Of a DNA stretch of 64,000 nucleotides, positions 51,345 to 59,804 are shown in pieces. Under the pieces are notes generated by a model. The model saw nothing but the letters and a program-made list of their open reading frames with translations. It did no database searches and was not told the origin of the DNA. Location of the stretch: assembly GCF_001894825.1 (NCBI RefSeq), contig NZ_BCWY01000014.1:62001-126000 (forward strand), in the 5' to 3' direction. Numbering within the stretch: position 1 is the stretch's first letter; each line of letters opens with the position of its first letter. Source of the DNA: Rhodococcus jostii NBRC 16295. Its GTDB lineage: Bacteria; Actinomycetota; Actinomycetes; Mycobacteriales; Mycobacteriaceae. The position numbers were made by a program, and so were the translations under genes.

Positions 51345-51766
51345 GTTTCGAGATCGTCAAGCGTGAGTCCACCGATTTCGGTGGCCTCGTTCTGCCGCGT
51401 ATGGAGTTGAGTTCGTCGGCGCACGCGACCGACCTGATGAAGTTCACGCGCGAGCGCGTGCAGTTGCGCGGTGTCGAGGAGCTGACCACCGTCTACGTCG
51501 CGGTCCCGGATCTGGGGTGGACCGCTGTGATCGGATATCGCTGCATCGACCTCGATCACCTCGAGATCGGCGACGTGCTCGTGCGCGTCCCGTCCGGCTA
51601 TTTTGCGAAGTTCACCCCCGACGGGCGGTCGTCCGACCCCATCGAGGATGTGTGGATGCAGGCCGAGGTGGCAGAGAAGGAGGGGCGCATCGAGCGCGCC
51701 TACGCGGAGGAGATCGAGGTCTTTCGTGCTCCGAACAACGTCGAGTTGTTCATTTCCCTGACATAA
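51341..51766 (+). CDS. GyrI-like effector-binding protein, paralogue of the preceding gene
   Basis: A 141-residue protein with the same plan as its neighbour (FEIVKRESTDFGGLVLPRME, LEIGDVLVRVPSGYFAKFTP, IEDVWMQAEVAEKEG, then AEEIEVFRAPNNVELFISL). The two align along their length but are clearly diverged. Tandem coupling suggests a heterodimer or two related ligands. The ATG at 51341 overlaps the preceding stop. A weak TTCAGG/CCTGAA stem follows the stop. Confidence 0.75.
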   Translation: MSFEIVKRESTDFGGLVLPRMELSSSAHATDLMKFTRERVQLRGVEELTTVYVAVPDLGWTAVIGYRCIDLDHLEIGDVLVRVPSGYFAKFTPDGRSSDPIEDVWMQAEVAEKEGRIERAYAEEIEVFRAPNNVELFISLT

Positions 51767-51948
51767 TTCAGGCCACAGAATTACCGACCTGAAGTTTGTT
51801 TTAGTGCCTATTTGAGGCATCGTAGGTGACAAATCCGGACCAAACGCGGAAAATGGGTAGCCGCGGGGCTGTGGCCGGGTGTTCGTGTGTCCAGTTCTTG
51901 GGGTCTTTACGTAACCCGTGAGTCCCCGGAATTGCCGCACCGACTCCG

Positions 51949-52737
51949 ATGGGAAAGCCAATGCCAGTTGAACAGCTGTCGCGCCCGCAGATCGACACAC
52001 GGTCGCCCGAGACCATACTCGACCGAACTCTGAGCGTCTGGGATCCCCGATCGGAGTGTCGCTTCGTCGTTGCCCGGCCCTCCGACGAGCCGGCGCTGTG
52101 GGAAGAATATCTCGAGGGCGCCGTGACCGGCTACCGCAAGTACGGCGCCGAGAAGGCCCTCGAATACCGACGAATCCAGGACGGCGACACCACCGCCGCG
52201 TTCTTCGTCGCGATCGAGCCCAATGGCTCCGTCGCGGCGGGCGTCCGAATTCAAGGTCCTTACCTTTCCGCTGGTCAGGCGCATGCGATCACGGAATGGG
52301 GTACGCATCCCGGAGCCCCTGCCGTTCGCCGGATGATCGAAGACCGGTTGCCGTTCGGCGTAGTGGAGGCGAAGGGTGCGTGGGTGGCGGACGGCGCGGC
52401 CAGGCGGGGTGAACTCGTCGGCGCACTGGGTCGATTCGCCACCTTCTCGATGGATCTGCTCGACGTCCAGTTCATGCTCGCGACCGCGGCAGCCCACGTC
52501 CTGGAAACATGGAGGTCCTCCGGCGGGGTGGTGGCCGACCATATTGCTCCCGTGCCCTACCCGGATGACCGCTACGAGACGCGGCTGATGTGGTGGGATC
52601 GGAGTAGGCGCAGGGGCCGCGCCGAATCCATGCAGTTGGCCCAACTGTTACTCACGACGTCCCGCTCGGCGCCGTCGGCGGACACCGCGACGGGGACGGG
52701 AGGAAACGTCGTCCGGCCGATGCGGAGCGTCTCGTGA
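51949..52737 (+). CDS. Putative GNAT/LuxI-like acyltransferase
   Basis: A 262-residue protein of no family I can name with confidence. The order of elements suggests a GNAT or autoinducer-synthase-like fold: an N-terminal strand after ECRFVVARPSDEP, the helix YLEGAVTGYRKYGAEKALEY, strand TTAAFFVAIEPNGSVAAGVR, then HAITEWG, and a long helical C-terminal half (RFATFSMDLLDVQFMLATAA). The tail from about 225 is Ser/Thr/Gly-rich. Its stop overlaps the start of the ThiF-nitroreductase gene (GTGA), implying a joint function. The start may be the ATG at 51949 or 51961. Confidence 0.65.
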   Translation: MGKPMPVEQLSRPQIDTRSPETILDRTLSVWDPRSECRFVVARPSDEPALWEEYLEGAVTGYRKYGAEKALEYRRIQDGDTTAAFFVAIEPNGSVAAGVRIQGPYLSAGQAHAITEWGTHPGAPAVRRMIEDRLPFGVVEAKGAWVADGAARRGELVGALGRFATFSMDLLDVQFMLATAAAHVLETWRSSGGVVADHIAPVPYPDDRYETRLMWWDRSRRRGRAESMQLAQLLLTTSRSAPSADTATGTGGNVVRPMRSVS

Positions 52738-54860
52738 ACGAATCCCGCGGTGACTACGCCGCACTGCTGCTCGACGAGGGCCACTCCGAGGACGCGGCGG
52801 CACTCGACCGTCTCCGCCGCGACCCCGCGGTGGCCTTCGTCGATCGACTCGAACACCAGAGGGATACGCTCCGCACTCTCGTTCCCACACCCGATCCCGG
52901 CGTGCTGGACGAGACGCCGGTGTGGGCGTACTACTCGTGGCGACGCACCGTGGTGCGTCTGCTCGGCCCCACAGCGTTCCGGCTGCTGCGGCTGGACCGC
53001 AATCGGAACAAAGTCACCGCACAGGAGCAGGAACGACTCCGAGACGTGACAGTCGGGATCGTCGGTCTGAGCGTCGGGCACGCGGTCGCGCTGGCCCTCA
53101 CCCTGGAAGGGGCCTGCGGCGGCCTGCGGCTCGCGGACTTCGACAGCCTCGAACTGTCCAACCTGAACCGGGTTCCCGGAAGCGTTCTGGACCTCGGCGT
53201 GAACAAGGCGGTGGTGGCCGCCCGCCGCATCGCGGAGATCGACCCCTACGTCACAGTGACGTTGTGGGAGGACGGGCTCGACGTCGAGTCGGTCGCCGAA
53301 TTCCTGGACGGCACGGACGTGGTGGTCGACGAGTGCGACTCCCTGGACGTCAAGGTGTCCCTGCGGAGAGAGGCCCGTCGCCGGGGTCTGCCGGTGCTGA
53401 TGGCCACCAGCGACAGGGGCCTGCTGGACGTCGAGCGGTTCGACCTCGAACCCGATCGCCCCATCTTCCACGGAGTGATCGGCGACGTCGACGTGGAGTC
53501 GCTCGCCGGTCTCGGCTCGCGGGACAAGATTCCGCTCGTCCTCCAGATCCTGGACGCCGCAGAGCTGTCGGCGACGATGGCGGCGTCGCTGGTGGAGGTG
53601 GACGAAACCATCTCGACCTGGCCGCAGCTCGGGGGCGAGGTGCTGCTCGGCGGTGCGGAGGTCGCGGTGGCGGTGCGGCGCATCGCGCTCGGACGGCCGC
53701 TCGCGTCGGGTCGGTGCCGCATGGATCTGGATGGGCATCTCGACACACTCGCCGATCCGCCGATACCGCTCGATCCGCGGGAGGAGCCCGAGGGTCGTGA
53801 GGCGGCCGCGGTGTCGCACGATGCCGTCGACACCGTCGTGAACGCCGCCGCCCGTGCGCCTTCCGGCGGCAACATCCAGCCCTGGACGATCACCGCGGAC
53901 GTCGAGGGGCTGAGTATCTCGCTGGCTCCGGAGCACACGACGGCCATGGACGTCGAGTATCGGGGCAGCTACGTCGCGGTCGGTGCCGCGCTGCACAACG
54001 CCCGGATCGCCGCGTCGGCCGCCGGTCTGCTCGGTGCCGTCACAGTCCACGACGGGGAACCGGGGCTCCCGGTCGCCACGGTGACGTTCGGCAGCGGGAG
54101 CGAGCCGGAACTCACGGACCGCTACGAGCACATGCTCGACCGGACCACCAACCGCAGGCCGGGTGTGCCCCGGCCGCTGGACGACGCGCAGGCGGGACTC
54201 CTCGCGGAGTCGGCATCTCGCGAGGGCGCACGCCTCTGCCTGGTGACCGACCGGGACGACATCGCGGCGATCGGTGCCATTCTGGCGGAGTCGGACCGCA
54301 TCCGATTCCTCACGCCGACCCTGCATCGCGAAATGATCGGCGAACTGCGGTGGCCACCGATCGATTCGCTCGAGACCGGCATCGACGTTCGCGCACTGGA
54401 ACTCGATTCCGCGGAACTGTCGACCCTCGCGCTGCTGCGTCGGCCCGACGTCATGGAACACCTGGGTGCACAGGACGGCGGACGGGCGCTGGGCAAGTCC
54501 ACCGCGGACCGCGTCGCGTCGAGTTCGGCGATCGCCGTCGTCGCGATCCCGGGCAGCACCCCGCGGGACTATGTGCGCGGCGGAGAGGCGACCGAGAGCG
54601 TGTGGATCGACGCGCAGGCGCTCGGGCTCGCTGTCCAGCCGATTTCACCCGTGTTTCTCTACGGTGTGGAAAGAGCGGAACTCGAACGACTCTCACCACG
54701 ATATGCGGCACCATTGGAGAGGCTACGGCAGGAACTGTTCGACGTCGTCGGGGCGAAGGCAGGTGAGGCACTCGCCATGGTGCTTCGGCTCAGCCACGCG
54801 CCTGGACCGTCGGTTCGCAGCGAGCGCCGCGCAGACAGGGTCCGAAGGCGGATATCGTAA
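52734..54860 (+). CDS. ThiF/E1-like adenylyltransferase fused to a nitroreductase domain
   Basis: A 708-residue fusion. Residues about 90-330 are an E1-like nucleotidyltransferase: VTVGIVGLSVGHAVALALTL, then LADFDSLELSNLNRVPGSVL and the Mg/ATP Asp in VVDECDSLDVK. The CxxC zinc knuckles of classical ThiF/MoeB are missing. Residues about 355-700 are a nitroreductase-type FMN domain (VNAAARAPSGGNIQPWTITA near its start; AQALGLAVQPISPVFLYGVE near its end). Such a protein could adenylate a carboxylate and then reduce or oxidise the product, but no substrate is known. The GTG at 52734 overlaps the putative acyltransferase stop. Confidence 0.8.
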   Translation: MNESRGDYAALLLDEGHSEDAAALDRLRRDPAVAFVDRLEHQRDTLRTLVPTPDPGVLDETPVWAYYSWRRTVVRLLGPTAFRLLRLDRNRNKVTAQEQERLRDVTVGIVGLSVGHAVALALTLEGACGGLRLADFDSLELSNLNRVPGSVLDLGVNKAVVAARRIAEIDPYVTVTLWEDGLDVESVAEFLDGTDVVVDECDSLDVKVSLRREARRRGLPVLMATSDRGLLDVERFDLEPDRPIFHGVIGDVDVESLAGLGSRDKIPLVLQILDAAELSATMAASLVEVDETISTWPQLGGEVLLGGAEVAVAVRRIALGRPLASGRCRMDLDGHLDTLADPPIPLDPREEPEGREAAAVSHDAVDTVVNAAARAPSGGNIQPWTITADVEGLSISLAPEHTTAMDVEYRGSYVAVGAALHNARIAASAAGLLGAVTVHDGEPGLPVATVTFGSGSEPELTDRYEHMLDRTTNRRPGVPRPLDDAQAGLLAESASREGARLCLVTDRDDIAAIGAILAESDRIRFLTPTLHREMIGELRWPPIDSLETGIDVRALELDSAELSTLALLRRPDVMEHLGAQDGGRALGKSTADRVASSSAIAVVAIPGSTPRDYVRGGEATESVWIDAQALGLAVQPISPVFLYGVERAELERLSPRYAAPLERLRQELFDVVGAKAGEALAMVLRLSHAPGPSVRSERRADRVRRRIS

Positions 54861-54874
54861 GGACAGGAGGGCCC

Positions 54875-56731
54875 GTGGACACCGAGAAGCACACCGAAAA
54901 GCAGTCCGAGAAGCTCGAGACCCTGGTGACAACCGTGGCGTCCCGGCTGACACCTGTCGATGCCGTCTCGTTCAAGCCTGTCGCCACCCGTGTCCTGCAG
55001 GATCTCGTGGAGCATTTCGAGGTCGATACCAGCTTTCTCCGATTCACCGATCACGAGATCGCGGCGACCGTGCTGATCGCGGAATACCCGCTCCGTCCCG
55101 TCATCCCCGACCCCGACCCGCTCGGCGTCGTCTACTTCAAGGACGCAGACTCGACGTTCGCCCAGATCGAGCACCAGAAGGACGTGGCCATCTTCCGGCC
55201 GGAGACGTCCGGACCGGATTACCACGAGCGGGTCCGCGAGGGCTCCGGCGTGCCGCAGGTGTCGCTCGCGGCCGTCCCGTTGCTGTCGGGTGAGACCACG
55301 ACGGGCACCCTCGGCTTCATCAAGTTCGGTGACCGCGACTGGACGCCGCCGGAGGTCGACGTCCTCAAGGCGATCGCCGCGTTGCTCGCGCAGGTCCAGG
55401 CACGCATCGTCGTCGAGGAGCAGTTGCGCTACTCCGCCGACCATGATTCCCTCACCGGGCTCAGTAACCGGCGCGCGCTCTACCATCACCTGGACACCCG
55501 CCTCGCCGCATCCGAACCCGGGCCGGTCGCCATTCTGTTCCTCGACCTGGACCGACTGAAGCCGCTCAACGACTTCTTCGGTCACGGGGCCGGCGACGGC
55601 TTCATCTCGACGATCGCGGACCGGCTCAGATCGACCAGTGGGGCCGACGATCTCGTCTCGAGGCTGGGCGGAGACGAATTCGTGCTCGTGCTCGGCGGAT
55701 CCGTCGGCCTGGAGGAGGCCGAGGTGCGGGCGCAACACATCCGCGACGTCGTGACCGAACGGGTGCGGCTCGGCCGCGAGGTCGTCAGCCGCAGTGTCAG
55801 TATCGGCGTCGCGGTGGGAAACCCGGGTAAGGCCACCACGAGTTCTCTCCTCAGCCAGGCGGACCAGGCAGTCATGGTCGCGAAGACCAAAGGCGGGAAT
55901 GCGATCAGCGTCTTCACGGACGAGATGCAGGAGGAGAGCGAGAAACGCAACATGATCGAGCTCAGTCTCCGTGCGGCCATCGCCGACGAATCTCTCTTCC
56001 TCGAGTACCAGCCCGAGGTCGACCTGCGGACCGGCCGGATCATCGGGGTCGAGGCATTGGTGCGCTGGAATCACCCGCTGCTCGGGCTACTGCAGCCGGT
56101 ATCGTTCATCGACGTCGCCGAGGCCACCAACGTGGCAGGGGAACTCGGGCGCTGGGTGATTCGGAAGGCCTGCCGGCAGTGGGCCGACTGGCGGTCGCAG
56201 GTGCCCGACCTCGATCTGGCTCTCCGTGTCAACGTCTCGCCGGGTCAGTTGGCCGGTCTGGACTTTCTGGACGTGGTCGCGAACGCGTTGTCGGAGTTCG
56301 AACTCCGGAAGGGCGCGCTGTGCCTGGAGATTACCGAGAACGCCGTGCTCAGCGATCTGACGTGGACGCGTGAGGCGCTCGAAGGGCTGCATGCGATGGA
56401 TGTGGAGGTCGCGATCGACGACTTCGGCACCGGATACAGTTCGCTCAGCCATCTCAAGGCGCTGCCGGTGGGGACGCTGAAGATCGACAAGGGTTTCGTG
56501 ATGAACCTGGACACCAATCCGGAAGACCGGGCGATCGTGAAGTCGATCATCGGTCTCGCGGAATCGTTCGGTCTCGAGTTGGTGGCGGAGGGTGTCGAGA
56601 ACGTCGCCTCCGCCCGCCAACTTCTCGACATGGGTTGCCATCGCGCGCAGGGCTTCCTGTTCAGCCGTCCGGTCTCGGCGGAGAAGATCGGCAAGTTGCT
56701 GGTCGCGGGAGCGATCGAGGTCGGGCTGTAG
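54875..56731 (+). CDS. GAF-GGDEF-EAL cyclic-di-GMP turnover protein
   Basis: A 618-residue cytoplasmic protein with a GAF sensor (about 25-180), a GGDEF diguanylate cyclase domain (about 185-350, intact motif RLGGDEF at residues 263-269) and an EAL phosphodiesterase domain (about 360-610). EAL residues look complete: EALVRW (393-398), VNVSPGQL, LEITENA, IDDFGTGYSS and the Lys in LKIDKGF. The RxxD inhibitory site before GGDEF is absent. Domain order is as in the M. tuberculosis bifunctional enzyme Rv1354c, as I recall it. The GTG at 54875 has AGGAGG upstream. It is 14 bp from the ThiF-nitroreductase gene and probably co-transcribed. Confidence 0.92.
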   Translation: MDTEKHTEKQSEKLETLVTTVASRLTPVDAVSFKPVATRVLQDLVEHFEVDTSFLRFTDHEIAATVLIAEYPLRPVIPDPDPLGVVYFKDADSTFAQIEHQKDVAIFRPETSGPDYHERVREGSGVPQVSLAAVPLLSGETTTGTLGFIKFGDRDWTPPEVDVLKAIAALLAQVQARIVVEEQLRYSADHDSLTGLSNRRALYHHLDTRLAASEPGPVAILFLDLDRLKPLNDFFGHGAGDGFISTIADRLRSTSGADDLVSRLGGDEFVLVLGGSVGLEEAEVRAQHIRDVVTERVRLGREVVSRSVSIGVAVGNPGKATTSSLLSQADQAVMVAKTKGGNAISVFTDEMQEESEKRNMIELSLRAAIADESLFLEYQPEVDLRTGRIIGVEALVRWNHPLLGLLQPVSFIDVAEATNVAGELGRWVIRKACRQWADWRSQVPDLDLALRVNVSPGQLAGLDFLDVVANALSEFELRKGALCLEITENAVLSDLTWTREALEGLHAMDVEVAIDDFGTGYSSLSHLKALPVGTLKIDKGFVMNLDTNPEDRAIVKSIIGLAESFGLELVAEGVENVASARQLLDMGCHRAQGFLFSRPVSAEKIGKLLVAGAIEVGL

Positions 56732-56930
56732 GTCGCCCGCCGCCGCATTTGCTGGTCCACCGCTCCGAGAAGACAGCGTTACAGACTCACGGTATGTTTA
56801 TGCCCACACTGCAGTACCTCTTGTCTTGAATTGCCGTTCTGCGGTAACTTCTCGAGGGGTTTGCTGGAAAGTCACTGAAAGTGACGGCCGGCGCGGAATG
56901 TGACCGTCGAAGACTGGAGCAGGGGGATCG

Positions 56931-57416
56931 ATGTCTGGTGGTGCTGTCGGTTCGGTCCCCGAGATCTCGATCGGGTCGGTCCCAGAGTTCCGGATCGGGT
57001 CGATCCCAGAGTTTCGGATCGGGTGCGATGTGATGACGGTCGGGCACGTGCGGAGCAGTGTCGATCGGTTCGGCGACCGCTACCTGGCGAGGATCTTCAC
57101 CCCGCACGAACTCGAAACCTGCGAAGGGCCTGCCCGGGCCCAGCGCCTGGCCGCGCGATTCGCGGCCAAGGAGGCCGTCGTCAAGGTGTTGCGACCCGGG
57201 GACGTCGCGCTTCCGTGGCAGTCCATCGAGATCCGGCGCGAGAGCTGGGGTGGGTGCGGAGTGCGCCTGTCCGGCAACGCGTCGACCCTCGCCGAGCGGG
57301 AGCGCATCGGCGGATTCCAGGTCTCGATCTCACACGAGGAAGACGTCGCGATCGCGATGGTCACCGCGTCCCGGCTCGGCACGCCCCACCATCACCAAGG
57401 AGAACGCCACCCATGA
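56931..57416 (+). CDS. Holo-ACP-synthase-type phosphopantetheinyl transferase
   Basis: A 161-residue AcpS-type enzyme that attaches 4'-phosphopantetheine to a carrier protein. Family motifs are IGCDVMTVGHVRSSVDRFGD (Mg-binding Asp), FTPHELETC, RFAAKEAVVKVL with the catalytic Glu/Lys, and GGFQVSISHEEDVAIAMV. The first 30 residues are an unusual extension made of three eight-residue repeats (SVPEISIG-type) from a 24-bp DNA repeat. The ATG at 56931 has GGGGGA upstream. It overlaps the carrier-protein gene by four bases, suggesting it is dedicated to that protein. Confidence 0.87.
   Translation: MSGGAVGSVPEISIGSVPEFRIGSIPEFRIGCDVMTVGHVRSSVDRFGDRYLARIFTPHELETCEGPARAQRLAARFAAKEAVVKVLRPGDVALPWQSIEIRRESWGGCGVRLSGNASTLAERERIGGFQVSISHEEDVAIAMVTASRLGTPHHHQGERHP
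56952..57023 (+). repeat. Three-unit 24-bp tandem repeat at the 5' end of the AcpS-like gene
   Basis: Three adjacent 24-bp units (56952-56975, 56976-56999, 57000-57023), units 2 and 3 nearly identical, encode SVPEISIG, SVPEFRIG and SIPEFRIG. Because the unit length is a multiple of three, copy number can change without breaking the frame. Confidence 0.85.
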
Positions 57417-57655
57417 GCGAGCAGACCATCCGCAAGGTTCTCGGCGACCACGCCCGGCTGTCGGTCGACGCGGCGAGCATCGCTGTCGGCGCCGACCTGT
57501 ACGAGCTGGGATTGACCTCGCACGCGAGTGTCAACGTGATGCTGGCGCTGGAGGATTCGTTCGACATCGAGTTCCCCGACGAATTGCTGCGCAAGAGCAC
57601 GTTCGCGAGCGTCGACTCCATTCGGGGCGCGCTCGTCGAACTCGGTGTGGCGTGA
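57413..57655 (+). CDS. Acyl/peptidyl carrier protein
   Basis: An 80-residue stand-alone carrier protein. The phosphopantetheine site is Ser36 in YELGLTSHASV (the usual DSL is here LTS), followed by the recognition helix SVNVMLALEDSFDIEFPDEL and a final helix. It lies between the phosphopantetheinyl transferase (ATGA overlap) and the acyl-CoA-dehydrogenase-like gene (GTGA overlap). In the setting of the aminoacyl-tRNA-synthetase-like ligase it is expected to carry a small amino acid as a thioester. Confidence 0.9.
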   Translation: MSEQTIRKVLGDHARLSVDAASIAVGADLYELGLTSHASVNVMLALEDSFDIEFPDELLRKSTFASVDSIRGALVELGVA

Positions 57656-58857
57656 GCATCGCCCTGGCGGACGACGCGGGGATCGAGTCCGCACCGGCGC
57701 CGGGACCGCCGGCGCGCGCCCAGGCCGTGGCCGAGGTGGCGGCGCGCTGGGCCGCCGACGTCGATCGCGACGCACGCTTTCCTCAGGAGGCAGTCGACTG
57801 TCTGCGGGAACAGCGCCTGCTGTCGTGTGCCGTTCCCCCGGAACTCGGCGGCGAAGGCGCGTCGCTGCGGGACCTGTGCACGATCGCCCGGACCCTCGGC
57901 CGTCACTGCGCCGCCACCGCGATGGTGTTTGCGATGCACCAGACCCAGATCCTCTCGCTCGTACGGCATCCGGGTGGTGCCGGCGTCTCCGAGTTCCTGC
58001 GTGAGGCGGTCGCCGGGCAGTACCTGCTGGCCTCGGCGACGACGGAACTGGGCATCGGCGGCGACGTGCGTCGCAGCACCTGCGCCGTCGAGCGGACCGG
58101 TGGGGTGGTGGCGCTCGTCAAGAACGCCCCCGTCATCTCGTACGGCGAGTACGCCGACGCGATCCTCGCGACCGCGCGGCGCACCCCGGACAGCCCGCCG
58201 AGCGACCAGGTGCTCGTCATCTGCCGCCGCGCCGATCTGACGCTCGAACGCACCGGCGACTGGAACACGCTGGGGCTCCGGGGAACCTGCAGCCCGGGCT
58301 TCGTGCTGCGAGCCGTCACCACCCCCGAACTCGTCGTCGACGATCCCTACTCGGAGATCTCGTCGGCGACGATGCTCCCGGTCTCGCATTCGGTGTGGTC
58401 CGCGGTGTGGCTCGGGATCGCCGACGCGGCGGTGGAGAAGGCGCGCCGGTACGTGCGGGCGGCAGCACGCAAGCAGCCCGGGGTGGCGTCGCCGGGCGCG
58501 CTGCGTCTCGCCGAGGCGGCCGCCGTGCACCAGCAGTTCTCGGACCTCGTGTTCTCGGCTGCCCGCCGATTCGACGAGTCGGCGTCGGCGCCCGACGGTT
58601 CACCCGACGCCGAAGTTGCCGGCGGAGTGGGCTATTCGCTGGCGATGAACAACCTGAAGGTCACGGCGTCGACACTCGCCGTCGACCTGGTCGGCCGGGC
58701 GCTGCTGATCTGCGGGATCTCGGGGTACCGCGAAGACACGGAGTACTCGCTGGGGCGGCACCTGCGCGACGCGCACGGTGCAGCCGTCATGGTCAACAAC
58801 GACCGAATCATGGCCAACTCGGCGCAGATGGCCACGGCATACCGGGGGACGATATGA
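57652..58857 (+). CDS. Acyl-CoA-dehydrogenase-like flavoprotein lacking the canonical catalytic Glu
   Basis: A 401-residue protein with the acyl-CoA dehydrogenase fold: PPELGGEGASLRDLCTIA, LASATTELGIGGDVRRS, and a C-terminal EYSLGRHLRDAHGAAVM segment. Aligned without gaps to a standard C-terminus around the conserved RDA, the catalytic Glu position (normally EGT) is Val381 (VNN). The enzyme must use another base or a different chemistry. Coupled between the carrier protein and the aminoacyl ligase, it may oxidise an aminoacyl thioester, much as prolyl-carrier-protein dehydrogenases do. That role is inferred. Confidence 0.82.
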   Translation: MSIALADDAGIESAPAPGPPARAQAVAEVAARWAADVDRDARFPQEAVDCLREQRLLSCAVPPELGGEGASLRDLCTIARTLGRHCAATAMVFAMHQTQILSLVRHPGGAGVSEFLREAVAGQYLLASATTELGIGGDVRRSTCAVERTGGVVALVKNAPVISYGEYADAILATARRTPDSPPSDQVLVICRRADLTLERTGDWNTLGLRGTCSPGFVLRAVTTPELVVDDPYSEISSATMLPVSHSVWSAVWLGIADAAVEKARRYVRAAARKQPGVASPGALRLAEAAAVHQQFSDLVFSAARRFDESASAPDGSPDAEVAGGVGYSLAMNNLKVTASTLAVDLVGRALLICGISGYREDTEYSLGRHLRDAHGAAVMVNNDRIMANSAQMATAYRGTI

Positions 58858-59804
58858 GCACGGATGTAGCAGTGGAGCGGGACGAAACGAGCGAACTCGA
58901 GCTGGCCCGGCGCGCGTTCCGGGCAGAACTGCTGGAGGCCGGACTGCTCGTGGACACGTCCGTCCCGGGTCTCTACGGGCGGTCGGGGTTGTTCGAGGAC
59001 GTCGTCGACGGCATCGACGCGGTCGTGCGGGCAGCGGGTCCGGGTGCGGCCGCGGCGCGGTTCCGGTTTCCTCCGGTGTTCCCGCGCACCAGTTTCGAGC
59101 GCACCGATTACATCGCGTCGTTCCCCAATCTGACCGGTGCCGTCAACACGTTCACGGGTACCAATGCCGAGCACGCCCAGTTGCTGGCGGCGCGGGCCGA
59201 GGGGCGGAGCTGGGACAAGTGGCTCGAACCGACGGACACGATGCTCGTGTCGGCGGCCTGCCACCCGGCGTACCCGATGTTCACGGGTGCGTTGCCCGAC
59301 GGCGGCGCGCTGCTGGACGTGTACGGCTACTGCTTCCGGCACGAGCCCGCGTTCGACCCCGCCCGCATGCAGGCGTTCCGGATGCACGAGTTCGTGCGGA
59401 TCGGCACGGCGGATCAGGCCGCGAATCATCGTGATTCGTGGATCGAGCGCGGGCTGGAGGTGCTGTCCGACCTGTGGCTGGACGCCACCCCGGTCGTCGC
59501 CAACGATCCGTTCTTCGGCCGGGTGGGACGCATGCTCGCCGCCAACCAGCGCGAGGAGAACCTCAAGACCGAGCTGACGGTGCGCCTGTACGGCGACCTC
59601 GACGAGGGGACCGCAATCGTCTCGTGCAACTGCCACCAGGACCACTTCGGGGTCACGTTCGACATCGTGACCGCGGACGGGGGCGTCGCGCACAGCGCGT
59701 GTGTGGGATTCGGGATGGAACGGATCGCCCTCGCGATGCTCCGGACCCACGGCATGGACCCGTCGCGCTGGCCGAGTGCGGTGAAAGCCCGGATGTCGCT
59801 GTGA
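58854..59804 (+). CDS. Amino acid:[carrier protein] ligase (seryl-tRNA-synthetase-like)
   Basis: A 316-residue truncated class-II aminoacyl-tRNA synthetase homologue with no tRNA-binding arm. The class-II motif 2 is YCFRHEPAFDPARMQAFRMH with EFVRIG, and motif 3 is VGFGMERIALAML. Predicted zinc ligands, by analogy with the Bradyrhizobium enzymes, are Cys136 (SAACHPAYP), Glu179 (MHEFVRI) and Cys283 (HSACVGFG). The characterised relatives activate glycine or alanine and load it onto a small carrier protein, not tRNA. The carrier protein and phosphopantetheinyl transferase lie directly upstream, and ATGA and GTGA overlaps couple it to both neighbours. Confidence 0.9.
   Translation: MSTDVAVERDETSELELARRAFRAELLEAGLLVDTSVPGLYGRSGLFEDVVDGIDAVVRAAGPGAAAARFRFPPVFPRTSFERTDYIASFPNLTGAVNTFTGTNAEHAQLLAARAEGRSWDKWLEPTDTMLVSAACHPAYPMFTGALPDGGALLDVYGYCFRHEPAFDPARMQAFRMHEFVRIGTADQAANHRDSWIERGLEVLSDLWLDATPVVANDPFFGRVGRMLAANQREENLKTELTVRLYGDLDEGTAIVSCNCHQDHFGVTFDIVTADGGVAHSACVGFGMERIALAMLRTHGMDPSRWPSAVKARMSL

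Noticed and set aside
51767..51793. TTCAGG/CCTGAA stem followed by T-rich sequence after the second GyrI-like gene
   Set aside because: Only six base pairs with a 15-base loop; too weak to call a terminator.
49880..51948. Possible gamma-butyrolactone synthase (AfsA) partner for the receptor
   Set aside because: No protein here has AfsA hot-dog features; the neighbours are effector-binding and acyltransferase-like proteins.
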